Origin: Cognatishimia activa | Lineage (GTDB): Bacteria; Pseudomonadota; Alphaproteobacteria; Rhodobacterales; Rhodobacteraceae | Length of the DNA: 64,000 nt | NCBI RefSeq assembly: GCF_017798205.1 | Contig: NZ_CP060010.1 | Span: 1,426,001-1,490,000, forward strand | Reading direction: 5' to 3' | In this document: positions 11,060 through 18,377 of the stretch, one piece after another | Numbering within the stretch: the first letter of the stretch is position 1 | How the letters are laid out: the number at the start of each line of letters is the position of its first letter | Program-made: the position numbers and the translations under genes | The notes under the pieces: model-generated | The model's input: only the letters and a program-made list of their open reading frames with translations | Told to the model about the DNA's origin: nothing | Databases searched by the model: none

Positions 11060-11722
11060 TTAAGTATCCCCGCAGCCCTGTTTGGCGTCACGAAACCCCT
11101 TCAGGTCAACATTGATCAACGCGCCAAAGCTCTCGAGACCAACACGAAACAATTCGCCGGGGTGGAAGGTTTCGCCAATCGCGCCGCCTTCGATCCAAAG
11201 CCCGTCCAACAAAGCGCTTCCCGCAATACTGAGGCGGCGCAGTTCAGAATCTGATTTGGATATGCCTTCCTCGGCATAGACATCGGCGATCAGCGTTTTG
11301 GTTTGCAAACGCAGCTCATGGTAGGATTTGGTGTGCTGCCGGATCATATCGTCGTCATGTAGAAGGATCTGGAAAAACCCCGCCCATGTCCCAACTTTCT
11401 GCCTTGTGGTGACCGGAGCCTTCAGTGTCGCCTCAATATATCTGATCAACCGGCATTTTGCAGTTCCAGCACCCGTCATCGCGCTTCCGGCCGACGCGAG
11501 CATGTCGCTCATATGCGCCTCATATGCGGCTACAATCAGTTCGTCTTTCGATTGAAAGTAGTACCGAATAAGGCCCTGCGTGACATTCGCTTCGCGCGCG
11601 ATCGTGCGCACCGTTGCAGCGGCCACCCCGTCGGTTGCGATGACTTTGAGGGTCGCATCGATCAAAGACTGACGACGCGCGTCACTCTTTCTCTTTTGAA
11701 AATTTTTTGAAACGGTATTCAT
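11060..11722 (-). CDS. TetR-family regulator, BetI-like
   Basis: A 220-residue regulator with the N-terminal TetR helix-turn-helix at about 20-65 (VRTIAREANVTQGLIRYYFQ followed by SKDEL). The ligand domain resembles BetI (TWAGFF, then a long helix ending GLWIEGG). BetI proteins respond to choline and derepress glycine-betaine genes. Here it lies immediately upstream of, and in the same direction as, soxBDAG, whose substrate sarcosine is a betaine-degradation intermediate. I infer that it controls the sox operon or the divergent DDAH gene. Confidence 0.82.
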   Translation of the reverse strand: MNTVSKNFQKRKSDARRQSLIDATLKVIATDGVAAATVRTIAREANVTQGLIRYYFQSKDELIVAAYEAHMSDMLASAGSAMTGAGTAKCRLIRYIEATLKAPVTTRQKVGTWAGFFQILLHDDDMIRQHTKSYHELRLQTKTLIADVYAEEGISKSDSELRRLSIAGSALLDGLWIEGGAIGETFHPGELFRVGLESFGALINVDLKGFRDAKQGCGDT

Positions 11723-11900
11723 GAGTACAGCAATATTAACTTAGCTTGCTGCCTTCGTGCGTAACCATTGGTTTCGCGCTAGAGCGGCTGGCGTCCATGC
11801 ACTTAACTATATACAGAAGGCTATAAACGGCAACGCTCTTAAAAGTTTGCCGCATCATTTGACCCATAAAAGCCCCCTGAAACCTGGAAACTAGGAAAAA

Positions 11901-12695
11901 ATGAGCCCAAAATCCTACACATTCTCGCACGCGGTGTCTCGCAAGCCCGCTGCGTCAATTATCCGAGGTTTGCGGTTTGAAGACTCTGGCACGCCGGATC
12001 ACCAAAAGTTTCTAGAGCATCATGCCGCATATGTAGACGTGCTGCGCTCTACTGGGGCTGAGGTGACGGTGCTCGAGCCGCTCGAGGCCTATCCGGATTC
12101 TGTCTTTGTCGAGGACGCAGCACTTTGTTTACAAGAGGGTGTGATTCAGATGCGCCCGGGTGCGCCATCCCGTTTGGGCGAGGCTGCCGAGATCGCGGGG
12201 ACCCTGGCTGATATCTATGGCGACATTCATGAGCTGGAGCCGGGTGGCTTTATCGAAGGTGGCGATATTCTGGTGACGGACAGCGAGATTCTCGTAGGGC
12301 TGTCCTCGCGGACGGACCATGCCGGAGTTGCCGCATTGGATAAAATCGTATCGAAGTGGGGATACAAGGTTCGTGAGTTGCAGACGCCCGAAGGTGTTCT
12401 GCACTTCAAAACCGATTGCTCGCTTTTGGACGAAGAGACCATTTTGTCGACCAAACGTCTGTCGGATTCCGGCTGTTTTGATGGATATCGGTTGTTGCAT
12501 GTCGCCGACGGCGAAGAGGCTTGCGCCAATTCTATTCGGTTCAACGAAATCGTCGTTATGCCCGACGGGTTCCCAAAGACCACGGAGATGTTGACCAAAG
12601 AAGGCTATGACATTCGGCTGATCGGCAATACCGAGGCAGCTAAAGTGGATGGCGGTATGTCTTGCCTGTCTTTGCGGTTTTCTCCTCGGCGATAG
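11901..12695 (+). CDS. dimethylarginine dimethylaminohydrolase (DDAH)
   Basis: A 264-residue guanidino-modifying enzyme hydrolysing N-omega-methylated arginine to citrulline and methylamine or dimethylamine. Conserved residues are visible: E71-D72 in SVFVEDAA, E119 in FIEGGD, the catalytic H168 in VLHFKTDCS, and the nucleophile C255 in GGMSCLSLRF near the C-terminus. ATG 11901 follows AGGAAAAA. It is divergent from the BetI-like gene across 178 bases. The proximity to sarcosine oxidase suggests a small methylamine/betaine catabolic neighbourhood; that link is inference. Confidence 0.9.
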   Translation: MSPKSYTFSHAVSRKPAASIIRGLRFEDSGTPDHQKFLEHHAAYVDVLRSTGAEVTVLEPLEAYPDSVFVEDAALCLQEGVIQMRPGAPSRLGEAAEIAGTLADIYGDIHELEPGGFIEGGDILVTDSEILVGLSSRTDHAGVAALDKIVSKWGYKVRELQTPEGVLHFKTDCSLLDEETILSTKRLSDSGCFDGYRLLHVADGEEACANSIRFNEIVVMPDGFPKTTEMLTKEGYDIRLIGNTEAAKVDGGMSCLSLRFSPRR

Positions 12696-12742
12696 CCTCA
12701 TCCTAAGTCTTGATTAACGGTTGGGCCGTAGCGTGTTTTGCG

Positions 12743-13078
12743 ATGCAAAATACGGCTCGAATTCGCGTAAATGAGGCGCTCTTTTCCGTAGGGCGCGTGG
12801 TTGCTGTTGTCGTGACCTTCAATCGCTGTGCACAGATGCAGCATAGTGTTCGCTGCTTGCTTGCCGCGCCTGAACACCAACTTTCCGGGATCGTGGTTGT
12901 CGACAATGCCAGTTCCGATGGAACCGAGGTTTGGCTTTCGAACCTAGAGGACAGCCGGCTATCTGTCCTGCGTCTCCCGCAGAATGTCGGCGGTGCTGGC
13001 GGGTTTGCTGAAGGCCTTTCAAAAGCCGTCGAGCGCTTTAATGCGGATTGGGTGTTGCTGATGGATGACGACGCCTAA
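12743..13078 (+). pseudogene. N-terminal fragment of a GT2 glycosyltransferase
   Basis: The translated fragment has the GT-A fold start (VVAVVVTFNR, VVVDNASSDGT, LPQNVGGAGGFAEG) and stops immediately after the metal-binding LLMDDDA. Intact members of this galactofuranosyltransferase-like group continue for about 180 or more further residues. The stop lies at a sharp junction where the opposite strand becomes coding for an unrelated membrane protein. The upstream start is uncertain (ATG 12743, or a TTG at 12710). Probably non-functional as a glycosyltransferase. Confidence 0.7.
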
Positions 13079-13079
13079 G

Positions 13080-13495
13080 CGCCACGAAAAATGAGCTTTG
13101 ATAGAGCGGTGCATAACCATGGTACAGGCTCTCGCGCAGCAGGCTGAGGATATGGATCAAAGGGTTCCATTCCAATATCCACTGCACCGTGGATGGTAAG
13201 TCACTCGGCAAGAAAAGCACGCCCGAGACCAAGAACAGCAATCTTGACGTCACCGCCCAAAGCGGCCGCCAGACTGGCAGGATCGCAAAGAGCGCGCAGT
13301 TCACGAACCCAACCGCAATTCCCGCCCCTAGTGCAAGCGCTAGGGCTTCGACGATCCCCCACAGATCAACAAGTCCCGGAACGCCCGTGTACCAAGCGAC
13401 CCCACCCCCAAGACTAAGAGCGACGCTCAAGGCCAGGGTGGTGCCGATCGCCATGCGCGCCAAGATCGCCTCGGGCCAATGACGCCGCCCCTTTC
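13080..13495 (-). pseudogene. C-terminal fragment of an ABC-2 type polysaccharide export permease
   Basis: On the minus strand about 135 residues read as the second half of a KpsM-like ABC-2 permease: HWPEAILARMAIGTTLAL, several hydrophobic helices, then EWNPLIHILSLLRESLYHGY. The reading frame runs on at both ends, but there it is merely antisense to the GT2 fragment and to the RTX gene. The real homology therefore begins and ends abruptly. No start codon of its own is credible, so I call it a gene remnant inserted in inverted orientation. Confidence 0.65.
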
Positions 13496-13573
13496 GTTTT
13501 AGATGCAGAAACCCGTTACCAAGCGTCGCTGCGGTGGTTTGAAACAGAAGGAACACCCCATACAGTCCTTCGG

Positions 13574-14575
13574 TTGTCCTCGGCCGATGGGCAAAGGCTC
13601 GAGAATGAGGATGTGTTCTGGGACGGGTTTCACAGTGTGGATCGCGTAGATCTGGGCGATGTGACACCAGACGACGTGGTCTATGGCAGCGGTGATGCGG
13701 ATGTTTTGTCGGGAACGGCGGCCGCCGACGAGATTCAGGGACAGTCGGGCGATGACACGATCAACGGTCAAGACGGAGACGACCGGATCCTGGGTGGAGA
13801 TGGCCTGGACAGTCTGGACGGCGGGCTTGGGGCCGACACATTATTCGGAGGCTTTGCCGATGATCTGCTGAGCGGCGGCGCGGGTGCGGACCGGCTTTAT
13901 GGGGAACAAGGCGATGACCGTATTCTGGGCGGGGACGAGGACGACCAGATATGGGGCGCGGATGGCAATGACTTTGTGGCCGGCGGCACCGGCGCGGATG
14001 AGATCTCTGGCGGGGCGGGGCATGACGAGTTGCGCGGCGGTGCGGGAATGGACCTGATGTACGGCGGCGCGGGCGCGGATTTGCTGAAGGGTAATGACGG
14101 CAATGACACGCTTTTTGGCAATGACGGGGTTGATACGCTGAAAGGCGGCATCGGAGACGATTCCTTGGATGGAGGGGACTTGGATGACAAGCTGAAGGGG
14201 AAGATCGGCAATGACACGCTCTATGGCGGCGACGGCAACGACAAGTTGAAAGGCGGGGCGGGGGCGGATCGGCTTTATGGCGGGGCCGGAAATGATCGGC
14301 TGGATGGCGGGACCGGTAATGACATCTATCAAGGCGATGCTGGTGCGGATCGCTTTATGTTCAAACGCCACCACGGCAGCGACCGGATCAATGATTTCAC
14401 CCAAGGAGAGGATGTGATTGACCTGCGATACCTCGGTGAAGGCGGCATCAAACGGGTCGCGAACCTTGAGATGTCTCAGCAAGGTGCGGATGTGCTTATC
14501 AACACGGGATTGGGAGAGATCTGGCTGACAGATACCTCGCTTTCGGACATGGATGGCTCTGATTTCCTGATCTAG
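13574..14575 (+). CDS. RTX calcium-binding repeat protein, probably 5'-truncated
   Basis: 333 codons from a TTG start. From about residue 35 to 270 there are many tandem nonapeptides of GGxGxDxLx type (GGAGADRLYGE, GGDGNDKLKGG), which bind Ca2+ as a parallel beta-roll. The C-terminus (FKRHHGSDRINDFTQGEDV) is typical of type I-secreted RTX proteins. No ATG start or ribosome-binding site is visible. The same frame continues upstream to about 13490 with protein-like sequence (RWFETEGTPHTVLRLSSADG), so the gene probably lost its 5' end at the junction with the permease remnant. No type I secretion genes are nearby. Confidence 0.65.
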   Translation: MSSADGQRLENEDVFWDGFHSVDRVDLGDVTPDDVVYGSGDADVLSGTAAADEIQGQSGDDTINGQDGDDRILGGDGLDSLDGGLGADTLFGGFADDLLSGGAGADRLYGEQGDDRILGGDEDDQIWGADGNDFVAGGTGADEISGGAGHDELRGGAGMDLMYGGAGADLLKGNDGNDTLFGNDGVDTLKGGIGDDSLDGGDLDDKLKGKIGNDTLYGGDGNDKLKGGAGADRLYGGAGNDRLDGGTGNDIYQGDAGADRFMFKRHHGSDRINDFTQGEDVIDLRYLGEGGIKRVANLEMSQQGADVLINTGLGEIWLTDTSLSDMDGSDFLI

Positions 14576-14665
14576 CGACCATAAGCCCCGTTATTTTTGT
14601 ACCAAGAGCGCTTGCGCTGGGCACGGTGACCGCTAACATGAGGCAAAACTACAAGGTGGTGCCCC

Positions 14666-15685
14666 GTGGCGAATGATGAAAACCGCTCTTTGACCCTGCG
14701 AGACGTATCTGAGGCGTCGGGTGTTTCTGAAATGACCGTAAGCCGCGTATTGCGCAACCGAGGCGATGTCTCGGCAGCGACGCGGGAACGGGTGCTGAAA
14801 GCTGCGAAGGAACTGGGCTATGTGCCCAACAAGATCGCCGGCGCTCTGGCCAGCCAACGCGTGAACCTTGTGGCGGTGATTATTCCGTCGTTGTCCAACA
14901 TGGTATTCCCTGAGGTTTTGAGCGGCATCAGCGAAGTTTTGGAAACCACGGACCTACAGCCGGTTGTGGGTGTGACGGACTACCTTCCTGAAAAGGAAGA
15001 GAAAGTTCTCTATGAAATGCTCTCGTGGCGGCCATCGGGGGTCATCATCGCGGGGCTGGAACATACGGATGCGGCTAAAGCGATGCTGCGGAACGCCGGC
15101 ATTCCTGTGGTTGAGATCATGGACGTGGATGGCAAGCCTGTGGATGCCATGGTCGGGATCTCTCACCGCCGCGCTGGGCGTGAAATGGCTAAGGCGATCC
15201 TGAAAGCAGGCTATACGAATATCGGCTTTCTGGGTACCAAAATGCCGCTGGATCACCGCGCGCGGAAACGGTTTGAGGGCTTTACCGAAGCGCTCGCCAA
15301 AAGCGGCGTCGAGATCATGGATCAGGAGTTTTACTCCGGCGGTTCTGCCCTGCTGAAGGGCCGCGAGATGACTCAAGCGATGCTGGAGCGCACACCAGAG
15401 CTCGATTTCTTGTATTTTTCCAACGATATGATTGGCGCGGGCGGGATGCTGTATTTGCTTGAGCAAGGCATCGATATTCCGGGTCAGATCGGGCTGGCGG
15501 GCTTTAATGGGGTTGAATTGCTGCAAGGCCTGCCGCGCAAGCTGGCAAGTATGGATGCCTGCCGCCGGGAATCCGGACGACATGCGGCGCAGATCATCGC
15601 GGCACGCGTGGCTGGCGAAGACATCGAAAGTGTCGTGGAACTCACCCCAAAAATTGCCTTCGGAGACACGTTGAAGCGCCGTTAA
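14666..15685 (+). CDS. LacI-family transcriptional regulator
   Basis: A 339-residue LacI/GalR regulator. The HTH covers about 9-35 (LTLRDVSEASGVSEMTVSRV), the hinge is near 50-62 (PNKIAGALASQR), and a periplasmic-binding-protein-like effector domain covers 63-335, resembling the gluconate-type GntR subgroup. It starts at GTG 14666, with AAGG about 10 bases upstream. No sugar-uptake operon is adjacent; it converges with, and overlaps by four bases, the glycan cluster on the other strand. The target genes are probably elsewhere. Confidence 0.88.
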   Translation: MANDENRSLTLRDVSEASGVSEMTVSRVLRNRGDVSAATRERVLKAAKELGYVPNKIAGALASQRVNLVAVIIPSLSNMVFPEVLSGISEVLETTDLQPVVGVTDYLPEKEEKVLYEMLSWRPSGVIIAGLEHTDAAKAMLRNAGIPVVEIMDVDGKPVDAMVGISHRRAGREMAKAILKAGYTNIGFLGTKMPLDHRARKRFEGFTEALAKSGVEIMDQEFYSGGSALLKGREMTQAMLERTPELDFLYFSNDMIGAGGMLYLLEQGIDIPGQIGLAGFNGVELLQGLPRKLASMDACRRESGRHAAQIIAARVAGEDIESVVELTPKIAFGDTLKRR

Positions 15686-17319
15686 ACGCAGCGCGTTAGC
15701 ATGATCCTCTGGCGGTTGTTCTGTTTGGACAGGATTTCAACCGCTCCTAGGTTGGAGAGCCGTTCGATTTGGTCAGACGCCTGACTGTTGCGTAGATCCA
15801 GGATCAAACGGCCGCCATCTACGAGTTTTTCCGTGAAAAACGGCATGTAGCCATCGATTGGGAAGTGGAAGCCGCAGGCCAAGAGGCTGACGATCATATC
15901 CACTGGCTGAATGGCTTTTAGGTCATCCTTCATTGGATTGGTTGTCCGGATTTTTTGTTTCGCGATCCCGTTGTCATTTAGGAACCGTGCGGCCTTTTGC
16001 AGGTTAGAATAGGCCGCGCCGACCTCTTCGAACCCGAAATGGCGGTTCTCGGACGTTTCGACGTCGATCAATTCGACGTCGCAGTCAAAATGCTTTGCCG
16101 CCGCAAAACTAAAGAAGCCATAGCCGCAGCCGATGTCAGCCAACCGGTCTGGATGAAAGCCGTCGAGGGATTTCAGCAACTCGGTGAATTCGTCGTTGAT
16201 CTGCCCATAGGCGCGTGCAGGAAGTTGGGTGTTTTTCTCCCGCACAACCTCTTCCAATGCGGTCGCATCGCCCTCTGTCCAAGCCTTAACCTTGCGACCA
16301 GCCGATTTGACGTCATGCAAGATTTCACTGCGCTGCAGGATGATGTTGAGGTGATCCTGCGCGTCAAAAGCGTCAAAATTCATGCCCTTCACCACGCGAA
16401 TGCGTTTGGGCGATGGTAGCTGCTTTTGCGCGTCTTTTAAGGCCGCGCGGAACTTAGGCCCGCCGCGTTTTGACAGGACATATTCGCATAATCTCACCGT
16501 CAGACGCGGGCGGTTCTTTTCCAGAACGGCATCCAGCAATTCACGTTGATAGCGCGTGGAGTGATGACGCGCGCGCATCATCTTATAGAACTCGGGTCGG
16601 GTCAGGGTTCCAGCCACACAGCCCTCGATGATCGGGGTCAGGATACCCATCTGCACCCAGAGCGAAGCCATGCGGTGCCCTAGGAAGCGGCATGGAAATT
16701 TCGTGATGTTTGGACTGTCAAACAGGGTTGCGTGCATCGCGTCCTGCGGCATGCGCGGGTCATAGAACACATAGGCGTTCTCGGCAGCCGCCACATAGTC
16801 CGGCGCATAGCCGTAGCGATCTTTGAAATTGCGCCGCCACGCCTTGAGGTAACGGTATTCCCAACTGGCCTTCTCGCGGTCCAGCGTGGCCTGAGGCGAG
16901 ATCAATATGACTGTCGAACCCGGCGCAGCAGCGCTGAAGGCTGCCGCTGCGTAGGCCCCCATTGAGGCCCCATAGAACACCACTTTCTTAAAGCGGTTGA
17001 AGAACCCGGTGTCCCGCAGCTCGTCAAAGAAATCATAGACCGCTTCGTCGCGATACCATGTCCAGTCATGCGCCATCAGGCCCAGCATGGACCAGCCACG
17101 TTTGGTAACAAACCCATAGCCCCAAGGCAGGCGATCCTCGGTGCGTTCATAGACGTGGTCGAGGTTTTCAAACGTCACTATCAGCGTGTCGCCGCCTTCG
17201 ACAAAGAGCGCGCTATGTTCATGCCCCAAGGCGCGAAAGAACCCTTTTTCCTCGCCCATCTTCGCGAGGTTTTGCCGCCAATCGGCGCGGGCTTTGCGAG
17301 GGGACAGGGTTTCCGTCAT
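15682..17319 (-). CDS. alpha/beta-hydrolase-like domain fused to a SAM methyltransferase
   Basis: A 545-residue protein with two regions. Residues about 20-300 show a hydrolase-type nucleophile elbow GASMGAY with S119, followed by candidate acid and base positions (YDPRMPQDA; LGHRMASLW). Residues about 385-540 form a class I methyltransferase with motif I LADIGCGYGFF and a later DGGRLILDLR strand. ATG 17319 overlaps the stop of the upstream glycosyltransferase as ATGA, so I prefer it to the in-frame codon at 17361. It is last in a four-gene glycan cluster, suggesting modification of a glycan or exported polymer. Substrates are unknown. Confidence 0.7.
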   Translation of the reverse strand: MTETLSPRKARADWRQNLAKMGEEKGFFRALGHEHSALFVEGGDTLIVTFENLDHVYERTEDRLPWGYGFVTKRGWSMLGLMAHDWTWYRDEAVYDFFDELRDTGFFNRFKKVVFYGASMGAYAAAAFSAAAPGSTVILISPQATLDREKASWEYRYLKAWRRNFKDRYGYAPDYVAAAENAYVFYDPRMPQDAMHATLFDSPNITKFPCRFLGHRMASLWVQMGILTPIIEGCVAGTLTRPEFYKMMRARHHSTRYQRELLDAVLEKNRPRLTVRLCEYVLSKRGGPKFRAALKDAQKQLPSPKRIRVVKGMNFDAFDAQDHLNIILQRSEILHDVKSAGRKVKAWTEGDATALEEVVREKNTQLPARAYGQINDEFTELLKSLDGFHPDRLADIGCGYGFFSFAAAKHFDCDVELIDVETSENRHFGFEEVGAAYSNLQKAARFLNDNGIAKQKIRTTNPMKDDLKAIQPVDMIVSLLACGFHFPIDGYMPFFTEKLVDGGRLILDLRNSQASDQIERLSNLGAVEILSKQNNRQRIMLTRCV

Positions 17320-18314
17320 TGAAAGAGCTTCACGGCTTTTTGGACAAGGAACGTGCGCCAAGCGCGCACCTCGGCGGGTTCCACATTGTTGTTTTTCGCG
17401 AGTTGAGCGATGGATTCATCGCCGCGTAGGGCTTCGATTGCGATCATCGCGCGGAACCGCGGATCGGCCGAACCGCCCGAGAACTTAGAGACTTTGGCCG
17501 GAATAGGCGCCTCTTTGTGGTCGATCCCGTGATGTTTCAGCATCTGATCCAGAAAACTGCCGCGTCGGGGTTTGTTGTCTTCATTGTCCCGCAATCTTGG
17601 CTTGAGCCGCCGTGCCCAAAGGTGAATGGCCCGGGTGTTCTCGGTTATTTCGTCTTCTATGTTGAAACGGCTCAGGATGAGGTGGTTTCGGTCTTTGAAC
17701 GAAACAGGGAAGAAGACGTCCTTGTCCTGCGCGTGTTCAATTTCGCCCGTGTCTTTCAAAAACCAGGACACCGCGCCGGGGCCGGTGAAGCCCCATTCCT
17801 GTTCGGTCATGTGAACAGGGCGGCCCGCGTTTTGTTCGTACTCCAACTCTTCAATCTGATGCGGTTTCAGCCAAGGGCCTATGGCGTAGGGATCCTCAAA
17901 GAACTTCAAAAGACCCGAGAGCGTTTTGCTGTCTTGCGGCAGGCCCAGCACCGCGTTGCACACGAGCCCCGGCTTTTCCCATCCAAAGACATGATCGCCG
18001 TCAAAATCAAACGGGCGACGGCAATAGACATCGCAATCCACCCAGATTTGATCCGTCTTTTGCAGCATATTCAGCCGCCAGAGATCGGCGTGGATCGCGG
18101 GGCTGCCGGTTATCGCGTGGCGCAGCATCGGTTCGCCGGGATAGATCTCGTTTGCGTCCCCTGCCAAAACCCCCTCTGGCAGATTGCCGATCGGCGCATA
18201 GCTGTAAAGCGTGATCTGATGACCGGCGTCTGCAAAGGACTTCAGGCACAGTTGTTCCAGCCACGACAGATCCCCTCCGATCCAAAGGCTCGCGATTTTT
18301 GGCAGGTCAGCCAT
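17316..18314 (-). CDS. GT32-like glycosyltransferase with C-terminal IS3-OrfA-like HTH
   Basis: A 332-residue protein. Residues 1-270 resemble alpha-1,4/capsular glycosyltransferases: N-terminal IASLWIGGDLSWLEQLCL, a metal-binding DxD at D93 and D95 in WVDCDVYC, and a downstream GPGAVSWFL block. Residues about 282-332 (MIAIEALRGDESIAQLAKNN, then VEPAEVRAWRTFLV) closely resemble the Trp-repressor-like HTH of IS3-family OrfA transposases. ATG 18314 follows GGAGAG. It is the third gene of the cluster, coupled to the hydrolase-methyltransferase by ATGA. Confidence 0.75.
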   Translation of the reverse strand: MADLPKIASLWIGGDLSWLEQLCLKSFADAGHQITLYSYAPIGNLPEGVLAGDANEIYPGEPMLRHAITGSPAIHADLWRLNMLQKTDQIWVDCDVYCRRPFDFDGDHVFGWEKPGLVCNAVLGLPQDSKTLSGLLKFFEDPYAIGPWLKPHQIEELEYEQNAGRPVHMTEQEWGFTGPGAVSWFLKDTGEIEHAQDKDVFFPVSFKDRNHLILSRFNIEDEITENTRAIHLWARRLKPRLRDNEDNKPRRGSFLDQMLKHHGIDHKEAPIPAKVSKFSGGSADPRFRAMIAIEALRGDESIAQLAKNNNVEPAEVRAWRTFLVQKAVKLFQ

Positions 18315-18377
18315 CTGCTCTCCGTTTGTTTCTTCTATGGAAACAGTAATCTGCGCGCGTGTCCAAGGGGAATTGCC

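Noticed and set aside
13496-13667. N-terminal part of a 209-codon permease frame on the minus strand
   Set aside because: This part is antisense to the RTX gene and has no membrane-protein character; the homology begins only below about 13500.
14666-15685. LacI regulator as the controller of the glycan cluster
   Set aside because: It is convergent with the cluster, more than 6 kb from the cluster promoter, and no palindromic LacI-type operator was seen near 21660.
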